DNA of 44,096 nucleotides from Candidatus Eisenbergiella stercorigallinarum (GCA_019120525.1 DWUW01000015.1:1-44096); one strand, 5' to 3'. Numbered from the stretch's first letter, positions 24,663-33,777 are shown. Translations and numbers: made by a program. Notes: a model not told the origin generated them from the letters alone.

Positions 24663-26042
24663 TTAAAATCCCCCTTCCTCTTTGTAGGACTTACTGCTGC
24701 GGTAGGTAAGGAGCGCGCCCACTGCCAGGATGATGAACGTCAGAATGCCGATGACAGAGCCCACATTATAATACTGCTTGTCGATGGTCAGCTTGTACAG
24801 CCAGGTCACCAGCAGGTCCGTGCTTCCGGCCGTGGAGGACAGGTTCGTGACCGGATCCCCTCCCGAAAGCAGATAAATGACGTTGAAGTTGTTCACATTT
24901 CCCGTAAACGTGGTGATCAGATACGGGGTGGTCACATACAGCATGTAAGGCAGCGTGATCTTGAAAAAGATCTGGACCGCGTTCGCGCCATCCACCCGGG
25001 CCGCCTCATACAGCTCCGCGGGAATGTTCTGCAGCACGCCGGTCAGCTGCAGCAGCGTATAGGGAACGCCCACCCAGATATTGACCACGATCACCGTCAC
25101 CCGCGCCCAGGTGGGATCCGTGAAGAAGGGAAGGCTGGCGTCGGGGGCGATCAGTCCGATGTTGCGCAGCAGCACGTTCACCGCGCCCTCCGGCTGCAGC
25201 ATGGTCCGCATGATTAAGAGGGATACGAACATGGGAACCGCGCAGGAAAGCACAAAGCAGAACCGCCAGAAGCCCTTGGCCTTCGTGTCCTTCCGGTTGA
25301 TCAGCAGCGAAAGGATCATGCCGAAAATATAGTTGGTAAAGGTGGCGAAGAACGCCCACACCAGCGTCCAGATCAGCACGGACCAGAAGGTGCTTCCCAG
25401 GATGCTGCTGGAATCGAACAGCGTCCGGAAATTCTCCAGTCCCACCCAGTCAAACAGCATCAGATGGTTATCCAGCTTGCTGTAGCTGGTAAACGCCATG
25501 CAGATCATGAAGATCAGCGGCAGGATGGTAAACGCGAAAATGAAGATCATCGGCGGCGTCATCAGGAGCCGGTACAGGTTCTCATTCAGCAGGCTTTTTA
25601 CATCCTGTGAAAACGTATTGATATGTTTTCTCTGCTTCGCCAGGCATTCCACCCGGTACGCGCTCTTTAACGCGCCCCTCCAGGCCCAGAACATCAGAAG
25701 GGTCAGAAGCACCGTGGCCACGCCGTACAGAAGGATCAGTACGGACTGATCTCCCTTTGTGTAGACATACACCTGACTGGCCTCGTCCCAGATCTCCTCC
25801 TGCGGCACGCTTCCCAGGGAAGGAAGCATGCTTAAAAATCCGATCCCGTTCACCGCCATGAACACCAGATATGCGGCTTCTATCGCCAGAAACAACAGGC
25901 CTTTTATTTTCTGGCCGTGTACAAAATTTCCAAGTCCCATCACCAGCATGGAAAGCTTCGTTTCCGGTCCGCCGTTTCGGATGGCGGCCATACAGGTATA
26001 GGGGGTCGTAAACTCATCCGCTTTTTTCCTGAAAAATGACAT
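24663..26042 (-). CDS. malF: Maltodextrin ABC transporter permease MalF
   Basis: A 459-residue permease longer than simple sugar permeases. The N-terminal 140 residues add extra membrane helices (about 48-65 and 100-118), as in Firmicute MalF proteins. The core contains YRLLMTPPMIFIFAFTILPLIFMICMAF and the EAA loop ELYEAARVDGANAVQIFFKITLPYM (about 355-380). It ends with helices up to the short tail YKEEGGF. It lies between the binding protein (38 bp upstream) and malG (3 bp downstream). Substrate assignment to maltodextrin follows from the enzymes in the operon. Confidence 0.92.
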   Translation of the reverse strand: MSFFRKKADEFTTPYTCMAAIRNGGPETKLSMLVMGLGNFVHGQKIKGLLFLAIEAAYLVFMAVNGIGFLSMLPSLGSVPQEEIWDEASQVYVYTKGDQSVLILLYGVATVLLTLLMFWAWRGALKSAYRVECLAKQRKHINTFSQDVKSLLNENLYRLLMTPPMIFIFAFTILPLIFMICMAFTSYSKLDNHLMLFDWVGLENFRTLFDSSSILGSTFWSVLIWTLVWAFFATFTNYIFGMILSLLINRKDTKAKGFWRFCFVLSCAVPMFVSLLIMRTMLQPEGAVNVLLRNIGLIAPDASLPFFTDPTWARVTVIVVNIWVGVPYTLLQLTGVLQNIPAELYEAARVDGANAVQIFFKITLPYMLYVTTPYLITTFTGNVNNFNVIYLLSGGDPVTNLSSTAGSTDLLVTWLYKLTIDKQYYNVGSVIGILTFIILAVGALLTYRSSKSYKEEGGF

Positions 26043-26080
26043 ACCCTTTTTCCTCCTCCCTGGAGATCCGGCCGCGCCGG

Positions 26081-27316
26081 TCAGATCCCGTCGCTGTTCA
26101 TCGCTTCATTCATCTGTTCCGTCTGCTCCGCCGCGTTTTCATGGGTCACGCTCTCATTCCGGATGGATTTTCCCATGTTTTCCACGGGCGTCCAGCAGTT
26201 GTTCATCTTGGAAACGAAGGGCTGCAGGATGGAGGTGTCGTTAAAGGTGTCGTTCTGCGCCGTCACCACCTCGTCCGCCTGGATCGCTTCTTCGGAAAGC
26301 AGCTGCGTATTGCAGGGAACCACGCCGCACATCTCATAATGCGCCTTCTGCGCTTCCGGAGAAGCCAGGAACACCGCAAGCTCCACCGCGGCCACCATAT
26401 TCTTCGCGTTCGGATTCACCCCGATGGCCTTGGAACCCGCATAGGCCAGCATCTGCTTTTCTTCTCCGTTCAGGGTAAACGTGGGAAGAGAGGCCACGCC
26501 CATGTTGTCTCCCAGCGCTTCCTTCACCGCGTTGGCGTCCCAGGAGCCGGAGAACATGGCGTTGATGCTGCCGTCACGAAGCCCCGCGATGCCGGAACCG
26601 TCCGCGTCGATGCGGAAGTTGGGATGGTTTCTCAGATCGATCAGATAATTGGTCGCATCCACCGCCTTCTGTCCGCCGAAATCCACGCCGGCCGCTTCAT
26701 CCGTTCCGTCCCCGAACAGCGTGCAGCCGTTTCCCAGATAAAAGGCCGGCAGGTACCAGGAATTGGTGAAGGGGAAGGAAACCACGCCCTTCTCCAGCAT
26801 GGTATCCAGATTCTGAATATCCTCTTCGGAAAAAACGCTCTTGTCATAGTACATGAACCAGGTATTGGTGGTAAAGGGAACCCCGTACAGATCCTCGTCC
26901 ATGATCAGGGAATCCAGCACCTCCGGCGTGTTCATGCTCTCGATCTCCTCCCGGTACTTCCCGCCGAACTTCGCCAGCGCGCTGGCGTCCGTCAGCGTGG
27001 TCAGGGTATCGTTTGCGAACATGAACACGTCCGCGCTCGCCTCCGGATCCTGCGATACCTGTCCGGCAGCGCTGGCCTCATCCGCCACGCCGTAAACAAA
27101 GGTGATATCCCATTCCGGATGCTCCTCCGCAAAGGCTTCGCACATGGTCTGAAGCCACTCTCCGTTGTCCTTCGACTGATCGTTCTGCGGAGACCAGACC
27201 ATCAGCCTTACCTTTTCCCCTCCGGACGCCGTCTCCCCGGAGGACGCGCCGCATCCCGCAAGTCCCGTGACGGCAAGCGCCGCCGCCAGTAAAAGCGCTG
27301 CTCCTCTTTTCCTCAT
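26081..27316 (-). CDS. malE: Maltodextrin-binding lipoprotein MalE
   Basis: A 411-residue family 1 extracellular binding protein. The lipoprotein signal has lipobox LAGC (Cys near residue 22), then a periplasmic-binding fold with VRLMVWSPQND, PDVFMFANDTLTTLTDASAL-like, YGVPFTTNTWFMYYDKSVF, INAMFSGSWDANAVKEALGDNMGVASLPTF and AVELAVFLASPEAQ. It delivers maltodextrin to MalFG. ATG at 27316 is preceded by the short leader-repeat cassette ACGCTTCGGCATGGAGGTAA. Divergent from the LacI regulator; its promoter and operator lie at 27373-27434. Confidence 0.9.
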   Translation of the reverse strand: MRKRGAALLLAAALAVTGLAGCGASSGETASGGEKVRLMVWSPQNDQSKDNGEWLQTMCEAFAEEHPEWDITFVYGVADEASAAGQVSQDPEASADVFMFANDTLTTLTDASALAKFGGKYREEIESMNTPEVLDSLIMDEDLYGVPFTTNTWFMYYDKSVFSEEDIQNLDTMLEKGVVSFPFTNSWYLPAFYLGNGCTLFGDGTDEAAGVDFGGQKAVDATNYLIDLRNHPNFRIDADGSGIAGLRDGSINAMFSGSWDANAVKEALGDNMGVASLPTFTLNGEEKQMLAYAGSKAIGVNPNAKNMVAAVELAVFLASPEAQKAHYEMCGVVPCNTQLLSEEAIQADEVVTAQNDTFNDTSILQPFVSKMNNCWTPVENMGKSIRNESVTHENAAEQTEQMNEAMNSDGI

Positions 27317-27343
27317 TATTTACCTCCATGCCGAAGCGTTGTA
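27317..27343 (-). repeat. Short leader cassette before malE
   Basis: ACGCTTCGGCATGGAGGTAA immediately 5' of ATG equals the cassette before cotH and the ABC-F gene. Just upstream AAGCGTT and AACGCTT can pair, enclosing about 11 nt, giving a small hairpin that abuts the SD. Confidence 0.55.
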
Positions 27344-27372
27344 TTTTCCGAAACGCTTTTCCTCGAAACCGC

Positions 27373-27395
27373 CGAAAATGTTTCGTAATGTTTCG
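27373..27395. promoter_or_regulatory. Candidate LacI-family operator at malE
   Basis: CGAAA-ATG-TTTCG (27373-27385) is an inverted repeat, with another TTTCG half at 27391-27395. It sits at the predicted malE transcription start. The divergent LacI-type regulator at 27647 is the natural candidate to bind it. Confidence 0.5.
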
Positions 27396-27405
27396 TTCTG
27401 ACCTC

Positions 27406-27434
27406 ATAGTAAACCCGCCCGTCCGATTCGTCAA
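27406..27434 (-). promoter_or_regulatory. malE promoter
   Basis: On the minus strand TTGACG (plus-strand 27429-27434), a 17-nt spacer and TACTAT (27406-27411). Start near 27399, just ahead of the putative operator. Confidence 0.7.
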
Positions 27435-27567
27435 TGCCGTTTTCCATATTCGCGGCGTTTTCTCTCTTTTAAACAGTTTCAGGCGGGCATTTTCAGCAAT
27501 GTTTACCAATTCCATTTCGTCTCTTTTTACAACTTTACGAAACTTTTTTATCTCCTCCAAAAACCGA

Positions 27568-27596
27568 TTGCCATTCCCCTCCTCTCCTTCTATAAT
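27568..27596 (+). promoter_or_regulatory. Promoter of the LacI-type regulator
   Basis: TTGCCA (27568-27573), a 17-nt spacer and a consensus TATAAT (27591-27596). Confidence 0.8.
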
Positions 27597-27646
27597 GGAA
27601 TTCAGAAACAGCCCGAAAACAGGACCGCACCGGAAAAGAGGAAAAC

Positions 27647-28654
27647 ATGGCGACAATTCAGGATATTGCCGACAGGCTCGGCGTTTCAAAGGGAACGGTT
27701 TCCAAAGCGCTCAACGGCGCGCCGGATATCAGCGAAACTTTACAAAAAACGATTCTGGAGACCGCGGTGGAAATGGGATATACCAGGATCCGCAGGAAGG
27801 ACAGCCGGAAGCTCTGCATTCTCACGGAAAATCTGGAATATCAGGAGCCTCATCAGTTCGGATACGAGATCATCCTCGGCTTCCGCCAGATGGCGGAGCC
27901 TGCGGGATACCTCGTAGAGATCGTGGATGTTTCGGAACGGCTGCAGAAATCGGTTCCCTATGATGTTTTCATGATGAAGCACGACTATCCGGGCGCGTTC
28001 GTCCTGGGTTTCTCTTTAAGCGACCCGTGGATGAAGGACTTTGAGACCGCCCGGACGCCCGCCGTGCTGTATGACAACTATATTATGACCAATCCGCGTA
28101 TGGCTTATGTGGGAATCGACAATAATGAAGGGATGGAACTGACCGTGTCCCGTCTGAAGGCGCTGGGACACAGGAGGATCGGTTATCTGAGCGGCGCGCT
28201 TGGCTCCCATATCATGCAGGTGCGCCATTCCGCCTTTTTTCACGCCATGCGCCAGAACGGCCTGAAGGCGGATCCCGCGCTCACGGGAAGCTCCTATTAT
28301 ATCACCCAGTGTCTGGAAAAGCAGCTTCCCCGCCTGCTGGAGCAGGGCGCGACGGCCATCGTCTGCAGCCACGACCTGCTGGCGAACGCCGTCATGGTCC
28401 AGTGCCAGCAGCTCGGACTGCGCGTCCCCGCAGACATCAGCGTCACGGGCTTCGACGACCTGCCCATGTGCGCCTACACCTCCCCGCCGCTGACCACCGT
28501 CCGCCAGGAGCGCATCCAGCTGGGAAAGAGCGGCTACTACGCCCTGGACAGCCTGATGAACGGCGTGGCCATCGGCACCCTTCTGCTGCACGCGAGGCTG
28601 ATGGAGAGAGGGTCGGCGGGGGCGGTCAGAAAAAAAGGGGAGGGAGCGGTCTGA
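27647..28654 (+). CDS. LacI-family transcriptional regulator (MalR-like)
   Basis: A 335-residue regulator. The N-terminal LacI helix-turn-helix is MATIQDIADRLGVSKGTVSKALNG (residues 1-24). A sugar-binding core follows with YVGIDNNEGMELTVSRLKALGHRRIGYLSG, ATAIVCSHDLLANAVMVQCQQLGLRVPADISVTGFDD and the closing YTSPPLTTVRQERIQLGKSGYYALDSLM. SD AGAGGA. Divergent to malE, so it should repress or activate the mal cluster with a maltodextrin-derived effector; this is inferred from position. Confidence 0.9.
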   Translation: MATIQDIADRLGVSKGTVSKALNGAPDISETLQKTILETAVEMGYTRIRRKDSRKLCILTENLEYQEPHQFGYEIILGFRQMAEPAGYLVEIVDVSERLQKSVPYDVFMMKHDYPGAFVLGFSLSDPWMKDFETARTPAVLYDNYIMTNPRMAYVGIDNNEGMELTVSRLKALGHRRIGYLSGALGSHIMQVRHSAFFHAMRQNGLKADPALTGSSYYITQCLEKQLPRLLEQGATAIVCSHDLLANAVMVQCQQLGLRVPADISVTGFDDLPMCAYTSPPLTTVRQERIQLGKSGYYALDSLMNGVAIGTLLLHARLMERGSAGAVRKKGEGAV

Positions 28655-28682
28655 TCTGAAAGACCAGCTCCCTCGTTTTTTC
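28640..28682 (+). terminator. Terminator of the LacI-type regulator
   Basis: GAGGGAGC plus GGTCT (28640-28652) pairs with AGACC plus GCTCCCTC (28661-28674, one bulged A), followed by a seven-base T-run. It overlaps the stop codon. Confidence 0.85.
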
Positions 28683-28718
28683 CTCCTCTCTCCTGCATTT
28701 TTTCCATAACCTGCGTTC

Positions 28719-28757
28719 AAAGGGGCAGGCGGCTGTTTTGCAGCCGTCTGCCCCTTT
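28719..28757. terminator. Strong hairpin between convergent genes
   Basis: A 17-bp stem (28719-28735 with 28741-28757, one G-U pair) with a 5-nt loop. T-rich sequence follows on the plus side. It lies 22 bp beyond the esterase stop and can serve both strands. Confidence 0.8.
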
Positions 28758-28779
28758 CCGATTTTTTCCGCGGGAAACA

Positions 28780-29589
28780 TCATTTCCCTTCGTCCTTTTT
28801 CAAAATCTCCTGGATCCATTCCAGCACCCGTTCGATGCCGGTATCCCAGTATTTCCACTGATGGTCCCCGTCCGCCTCTTCAAAGGTCAGGTCATACCCA
28901 TGGTCCGTCAGGAAATCTCTCAGCCGGAGGTTATCCTGATACAGAAAATCCTGTCTGCCGCACCACTGGTACAGCTTCGGAAGGCGGCCGCCTTTTTGGG
29001 CCGCTTCCTTTGCCAGATGGAAGAGGTCGTCGCCGCTTCCTCTGACCGGCCTGTTTCCGTATACCGGGTCAAAGGCATTCGGTTCCCCCTTCGCCTCTTC
29101 CCGGATCCGCTCCGCCAGGGCGGCCACGTCCACCGCTCCGGAGAGGGAGGCCGCCGCGCGGAACCGCTCCGGGAAGGCAAGCGCCAGCTTCAGCGCGCCG
29201 TATCCCCCCATGGAAAGCCCCGCCGCGAAGGTTTTCATCGGATCCGCGGTCATATGGGGGAACAGGTCCCGGCAGATTTTAGGAAGCTCCTGGGAGATAA
29301 AAGTCCAGTACCGGAACCCGATCGCCATATCGGAGTAAAAGCTCAGATGCGCCGCCGGCATGACGACGATGATCCCCTTGTCGCTGGCATAGCGTTCCAC
29401 GCTGGTCCTTCTTTCCCATACCGTATGGTCGCCGTTATACCCGTGGAGCAGATACAGGACCGGATAGGGCGGCGTAAACTGCCCGCCGTTCACCGGATTG
29501 ATGATGCTGATGTTCTGCGGAATGATCACGCTGAGATTCACGCTCATGTGAAGCACCTCCGAGAAGCAGTCCACTGTCAGAAAAGCCAT
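28780..29589 (-). CDS. Esterase family alpha/beta-hydrolase
   Basis: A 269-residue serine hydrolase of the esterase D/tributyrin esterase type. Seen: YPVLYLLHGYNGDHTVWERR (oxyanion region), nucleophile elbow GLSMGGYGAL and a C-terminal DGDHQWKYWDTGIERVLEWI with the catalytic His. No signal peptide. Start at 29589 is set by GGGAGGTAACC, only 2 nt after the phosphodiesterase stop. As last gene of the Ugp-like operon it may deacylate glycerophosphodiester-related or other small esters; substrate unknown. Confidence 0.85.
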   Translation of the reverse strand: MAFLTVDCFSEVLHMSVNLSVIIPQNISIINPVNGGQFTPPYPVLYLLHGYNGDHTVWERRTSVERYASDKGIIVVMPAAHLSFYSDMAIGFRYWTFISQELPKICRDLFPHMTADPMKTFAAGLSMGGYGALKLALAFPERFRAAASLSGAVDVAALAERIREEAKGEPNAFDPVYGNRPVRGSGDDLFHLAKEAAQKGGRLPKLYQWCGRQDFLYQDNLRLRDFLTDHGYDLTFEEADGDHQWKYWDTGIERVLEWIQEILKKDEGK

Positions 29590-29591
29590 GG

Positions 29592-30443
29592 TTACCTCCC
29601 CGCGAAATCGCCGCGCACGCTCCGGGCCGCCAGATCCGGCCGGTTGGTGATGATGCCGTCGCATCCGGCCTGCGCCAGCGCGCGCATTTCTTCCGGATCG
29701 TCGCAGGTATAGGGATTCACGCCGATGCCCCTGGCGTGCATTTCCCCTACCAGCGCAGGATCCTCCAGCACGCTGTGATAATCCGGATGCAGATAGTCCG
29801 GCCGATAGGGAAGGCTGTCCACAAGCTCCGTCAGCGTCTTCGTCTCTCCCGCCCTTTCCAGAAGCGTTTTTACATCCTGTACCGGATACTTTGACGCGAA
29901 GACCGCGGAAAATTCTCTTAAGAGCCCCTGCATTTTTTGATGAAAGGTCAGAAGCCCCACCCGGCAGGAGGCGTCCTTTTTCTTCAGTTCTCCCAGAAGC
30001 CGCGCGTCAAAGGAGGAATAGATGACCCTGTCCGCCAGTCCGCTTTCTCTCACTGCCTCCAGCACCTTCCCGGCGAAATCCACCTGCTTGTCCAGATGGG
30101 ATTTCAGCTCCAGGTTGATGATCTCCATATCCTTCAGGATGGGGAGCAGCTCCTGTAAGGTCAGGATCCGCTCGCCCGCGAACGCGGCGCCCTTATAGGA
30201 ACCGAAGTCATATTTCTTCAGCTCCTCCGTCCTCATCAGGGCGATCGCTCCCCGCCCGTTGGAGGTATTGTCGATATAATAATTGTGATGAATGACGATC
30301 TCCCCGTCTGCCGTAAGCTGCAGGTCGGTCTCGATCCCGTCCGCCGCAAGCTCATACGCCTTCAGGAAGGCGGCTCTTGTATTCTCGGGGGCATGGAAGG
30401 ATGCCCCCCTGTGCGCCATGATAAGTACCTGATTCCTATTCAT
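29592..30443 (-). CDS. ugpQ: Glycerophosphodiester phosphodiesterase
   Basis: A 283-residue GDPD: IMAHRGASFHAPENTRAAFLKAYELAADGIETDLQLTADGEIVIHH gives the catalytic His-Arg, the Glu-x-Asp metal ligands (IETD) and the second His. The usual His-Asp in that motif is His-His here. ITNRPDLA closes the barrel. No signal peptide, so it acts on imported glycerophosphodiesters, giving glycerol-3-phosphate and an alcohol. Its start lies within the end of the binding-protein gene (8-bp overlap, ATGAATAG), strongly supporting a glycerophosphodiester uptake operon. Confidence 0.9.
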   Translation of the reverse strand: MNRNQVLIMAHRGASFHAPENTRAAFLKAYELAADGIETDLQLTADGEIVIHHNYYIDNTSNGRGAIALMRTEELKKYDFGSYKGAAFAGERILTLQELLPILKDMEIINLELKSHLDKQVDFAGKVLEAVRESGLADRVIYSSFDARLLGELKKKDASCRVGLLTFHQKMQGLLREFSAVFASKYPVQDVKTLLERAGETKTLTELVDSLPYRPDYLHPDYHSVLEDPALVGEMHARGIGVNPYTCDDPEEMRALAQAGCDGIITNRPDLAARSVRGDFAGR

Positions 30444-31815
30444 TCAGCAGTTCGTTTCCTTTCGCTTCCAGTTCCGCCAGCGTGGTATCCACATCGGCGT
30501 CGTTTACCATGATCTCGGCCATATCGTTGGTCAGCTCTGCCTGGAATTCCACATAGCCCGGGTTGTTGGGACGCCCGGAGGAAATCTCAAGCTGGTCGAG
30601 CGCCACCTTGTACTGCGGATACTGCTCGTACCATTCCACCATCTTCGGATCCTCCGCCGCGCTCTTTCTGGTGGCAAGATATCCGGTCACGATGCTCGCT
30701 TCCACCGTCTCGTCCACGGTGGTCATGAATTTGATGTACTCCCAGGCGGCATTCTGCTGTTCTTCGGAAAGTCCGCTCAGCATGGCGATGTTGCAGCCTC
30801 CGGTGGTAACGCCATACTGGGTTCCCTTCGGAATGAACGCGGTCTGCAGGCCGAATCCAAGCTCATCGGCGATGGAAAGCATCTGGCTCAGTCCGCCGGT
30901 GGACTGGAAGAAGAACGCCGCGTCCTGGTCCATCAGGTCCGCGCTCATCTTGTCCGCTTCCGCGTAAGGGTACAGATGGGCGAGCCCTCTGTCGCGCAGA
31001 TCCTTAAAGTAGTTGATGACGGTCCGGTCAACCTCGTTGTCAACCGTGCACTGCGTCTCATCCTCGTTTACGGTAAAGCCGCCCCAGGTCAGCATGAACG
31101 CCTCATGGAACCAGTAGTTGATCGGCATGGAGATCCCGTACTTTCCGGTCGCCTCCTTTACCTTCTCGCTCGCCTCGGCAACGTCGTCCCAGGTCTCGAT
31201 CTCATCCGGGTTCACGCCTGCCTGCTCCAGCAGGGAGGTATTCATATATAAGATGGACGTGGAACGCAGGAAGGGAAGGGCATAGCAGGAGTCGTCGATG
31301 TAGCAGTTATACAGAAGGCCATCATGGAAATCGCCCATATCCATCCCCTCTGCCTCGATCCGGTCGTCCAGGCTCTGGATCATCCCGCCCTGGGCGAACA
31401 TTCCCACCGCTCCGATCTCCAGTACGGTCAGCTGCGGAGCCGTCCCGGCGATATAGGCCGCCTGGAGCTTCTGGTGCAGGTCTGTATATTCTCCCTGATA
31501 TTCGGCTGTTACGTGGATTCCCTTTTCCGCACCCACCGTGCTGTTGAACCGCTCCGTCGCCTCTCCGATATAGGTTTCCACCGTATCGGAATTGGCGAAC
31601 CAGAAGGTAAGTTCAATGGGATCTTTGCTTCCGGAGGAAGCCTGCCCGGAGGCCGCCTCAGAGGAAGCCCCGTCCTGAGACGCCTCAGCGGAGGATGCTT
31701 CTGTGGAAGCTGAGTTTCCCGCCGCGCTGGCGGAAGCGCTTCCGCAGCCGGCCATGGATGCTGCCATCGCCGCGGCAGCAAGGATTGCCATCGATTTACG
31801 GATCCATCTGTTCAT
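30436..31815 (-). CDS. Extracellular solute-binding lipoprotein, UgpB-like
   Basis: A 459-residue family 1 binding protein with lipobox MAGCG (Cys near 24) and a Ser/Ala/Glu-rich linker (about 25-62). The core contains IELTFWFANSDTVETYIGEATERFNSTVG, VTAEYQGEYTDLHQKLQAAYIAGTAPQLTVLEIGAV, SCYALPFLRSTSILYMNTSLLEQAG and AAFFFQSTGGLSQM, resembling UgpB. With permeases, ATPase and phosphodiesterase in the same operon, glycerol-3-phosphate diesters are the likely ligand, though a sugar cannot be excluded. It follows the second permease rather than leading the operon. Confidence 0.85.
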   Translation of the reverse strand: MNRWIRKSMAILAAAAMAASMAGCGSASASAAGNSASTEASSAEASQDGASSEAASGQASSGSKDPIELTFWFANSDTVETYIGEATERFNSTVGAEKGIHVTAEYQGEYTDLHQKLQAAYIAGTAPQLTVLEIGAVGMFAQGGMIQSLDDRIEAEGMDMGDFHDGLLYNCYIDDSCYALPFLRSTSILYMNTSLLEQAGVNPDEIETWDDVAEASEKVKEATGKYGISMPINYWFHEAFMLTWGGFTVNEDETQCTVDNEVDRTVINYFKDLRDRGLAHLYPYAEADKMSADLMDQDAAFFFQSTGGLSQMLSIADELGFGLQTAFIPKGTQYGVTTGGCNIAMLSGLSEEQQNAAWEYIKFMTTVDETVEASIVTGYLATRKSAAEDPKMVEWYEQYPQYKVALDQLEISSGRPNNPGYVEFQAELTNDMAEIMVNDADVDTTLAELEAKGNELLNE

Positions 31816-31832
31816 TTTTCTTTTTTCCTTTC

Positions 31833-31958
31833 TGTTTCCATTCTTTCTATTATGTTTCCATTCTTTGCTTCTGCGGTTTCCCGCGTTTTTCCATCTGCTC
31901 CGGCCCCATACGGGCAGGAATCTATTGCCCCAGCCCCGTACAGGCAGGGATCTATTTG
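31833..31958. repeat. Two pairs of direct repeats between permease and binding-protein genes
   Basis: TGTTTCCATTCTTT occurs at 31833-31846 and 31853-31866 (20-bp period). A unit of about 25 bp, GCCCC-A/G-TAC-A/G-GGCAGG..ATCTATT, occurs at 31903-31927 and 31933-31957; the second copy covers the permease stop codon. Confidence 0.7.
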
Positions 31959-32773
31959 ACGCCCGTGTAGGCGAAAGCTTTTAAGATCTGCTTCTGAGCG
32001 ACGGCAAAGGCGATCAGGATCGGGACCATCATGATCAGGTTTCCCGCCATGATGATATGATTGGCGACGCCGCCGTCCACATCGCTCAGGGCCGTGATCC
32101 CCACCGGCAGGGTGCGCACCGCGTCGCTGGTGGTCAGCACTTTGGCCCAGAAATAATCGTTCCATGTCCCGATGAAGGTAAGCAGCGCCAGCGTAGCCAC
32201 CGTGCTGCGCGACATGGGAAGCATGATCCGGAACATGATCTTCAGCTCGCCCGCCCGATCCAGCCGCGCCGCCTCGATCAGCTCCTTCGGCACCTGGAGG
32301 AAGTTCTGCCTCAGCATGAAGATGCCGAACGCGCTCGCCGCCTGCGGCAGGATCAGCGACCAGTAGGTGTTGATCAGATCCAGCTTGCTGAGGATGAGGA
32401 ACACCGGGAGGAAGACCAACTGCGCCGGTATCATGGTGGTAGCAAGGACCGCGCCGAACAGCACGCCCCTTCCCTTAAATTCATAACGCGCGAACGCGTA
32501 GGCCGCCGGGACCACCGTGACCAACTGCAGCACGAGGACGCCCGCCGTAACGATCACGCTGTTTTTCAGATAATGAAGGAAGTCTATGGACTCGAACGCC
32601 GTCACAAAATTCACGAACTGCGGGTTCGACACCCAGAAGACCGGAGGCGACTGCAGCGTCTGCCCCAGCGTCTTGATGGAGGTCAGCGCCATCCAGTAAA
32701 AAGGGATGAAAAAGATCATGAGCAGCAATATGTTGATGACCCATCTCCCTGAATATCTTGCTATCTTTTTCAT
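31952..32773 (-). CDS. ABC transporter permease, UgpE/MalG-like
   Basis: A 273-residue, six-helix permease. EAA loop ELIEAARLDRAGELKIMFRIMLPMSRS (about 175-200) and the conserved FIGTWNDYFWAKVLTT region. Start at 32773 uses ATG with GGAGG 5 nt upstream; the upstream in-frame TTG has no SD. The stop falls within a repeated segment. It pairs with the 32790 permease, 16 bp upstream. Confidence 0.9.
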   Translation of the reverse strand: MKKIARYSGRWVINILLLMIFFIPFYWMALTSIKTLGQTLQSPPVFWVSNPQFVNFVTAFESIDFLHYLKNSVIVTAGVLVLQLVTVVPAAYAFARYEFKGRGVLFGAVLATTMIPAQLVFLPVFLILSKLDLINTYWSLILPQAASAFGIFMLRQNFLQVPKELIEAARLDRAGELKIMFRIMLPMSRSTVATLALLTFIGTWNDYFWAKVLTTSDAVRTLPVGITALSDVDGGVANHIIMAGNLIMMVPILIAFAVAQKQILKAFAYTGVK

Positions 32774-32789
32774 TTCAGCCTCCAATCCC

Positions 32790-33755
32790 TTATTGATAAT
32801 GCACTTTTTTCTGAAGCACGCTGAAATAGATCAGCGTCATCAGGCCGACGATCAGCATCAGCACCACCCCCATCGCGGACGCGTATCCCGTATGGTAGTA
32901 GACAAAGCCCTGCTGGTAAAGCTCAAAGACCATGGTATTGGTGGAATCCGCAGGGCCGCCGCCCGTCATCAGCGACACACATTCAAAGGTTTTGAACGAG
33001 CCGATGATCCCGGTCAGGATCAGGAAAAACAGGGTGGGTGACAGCATCGGCAGCGTGATCCGGAAGAATGTGGAAACCGGCTTCGCCCGGTCCAGGGCCG
33101 CCGCCTCATACAGATATCCGGGGATCCCCTGCAGCGCCGCCACAAAGATCAGCACATAATATCCAAGGCTTTTCCACACATTTACGATCACCAGGGACAG
33201 CATCGCCACCTTCGGATCTCCCAGCCAGTTCACCGGGTCCGCGCCGAACAGCCCCAGCACAAAATTGAACAGTCCCCTGTCCTCATCCATCATCCACATC
33301 CAGATGAAGGAAATGGAGACCAGGGAAACGATGTTCGGCATGAACATCACATTCTGAAGGATACGGTTGATCCTGGTATTGCTTTTCAGATAAAGGGCGA
33401 TCGCCAGGCTCAGAAGGATCGCGGCCGGCACCATCATCAGCATAAAGCGGAAGGTGTTTCCAAGGACCAGCCAGAATTCCTTATCCCGGAACATATCCAC
33501 GTAATTTTTCAGTCCAAGGAATTCCATGTCGGCGATCATGTTCCAGTCAAAGAAGCTGACATAGAGCATGTAAAACACGGGATAGATCACAAATACCGTA
33601 AAGATCAGCATCGCCGGCAGGATCATCAGGTAGGGAAGCATGCGGCGAAAAACCGTATCGGCCGTTTTTCTCTTTCCCGCAGCCCTCTCTTTTTTTAAGA
33701 CAAAAGGCTTTACCGGCAGGCCCGGCGCCTTTACCACATTGTCAGCAGCGTTCAT
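32790..33755 (-). CDS. ABC transporter permease, UgpA/MalF-like
   Basis: A 321-residue permease with a charged N-terminal tail (about 1-30) and six helices. EAA loop YLYEAAALDRAKPVSTFFRITLPMLSP, preceded by WKSLGYYVLIFVAALQGIPG, matches the UgpA/LacF type. Start at 33755: the ATG 12 nt upstream is part of the SD-containing leader cassette (ACGCTTCGGAATGGAGGTAA), so the downstream ATG is used. Follows the ATPase gene by 37 bp. Confidence 0.9.
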   Translation of the reverse strand: MNAADNVVKAPGLPVKPFVLKKERAAGKRKTADTVFRRMLPYLMILPAMLIFTVFVIYPVFYMLYVSFFDWNMIADMEFLGLKNYVDMFRDKEFWLVLGNTFRFMLMMVPAAILLSLAIALYLKSNTRINRILQNVMFMPNIVSLVSISFIWMWMMDEDRGLFNFVLGLFGADPVNWLGDPKVAMLSLVIVNVWKSLGYYVLIFVAALQGIPGYLYEAAALDRAKPVSTFFRITLPMLSPTLFFLILTGIIGSFKTFECVSLMTGGGPADSTNTMVFELYQQGFVYYHTGYASAMGVVLMLIVGLMTLIYFSVLQKKVHYQ

Positions 33756-33777
33756 TTTTACCTCCATTCCGAAGCGT
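33756..33777 (-). repeat. Short leader cassette before the UgpA-like permease
   Basis: ACGCTTCGGAATGGAGGTAA directly 5' of the start codon, identical but for one base to the cassettes before cotH, malE and the ABC-F gene. No flanking hairpins are present. Confidence 0.55.

Noticed and set aside
22605..25217. 870-codon plus-strand ORF opposite pulA, malG and malF
   Set aside because: It is a shadow of GC-rich coding sequence on the other strand: no SD, low-complexity composition, while the minus-strand genes have clear catalytic motifs.
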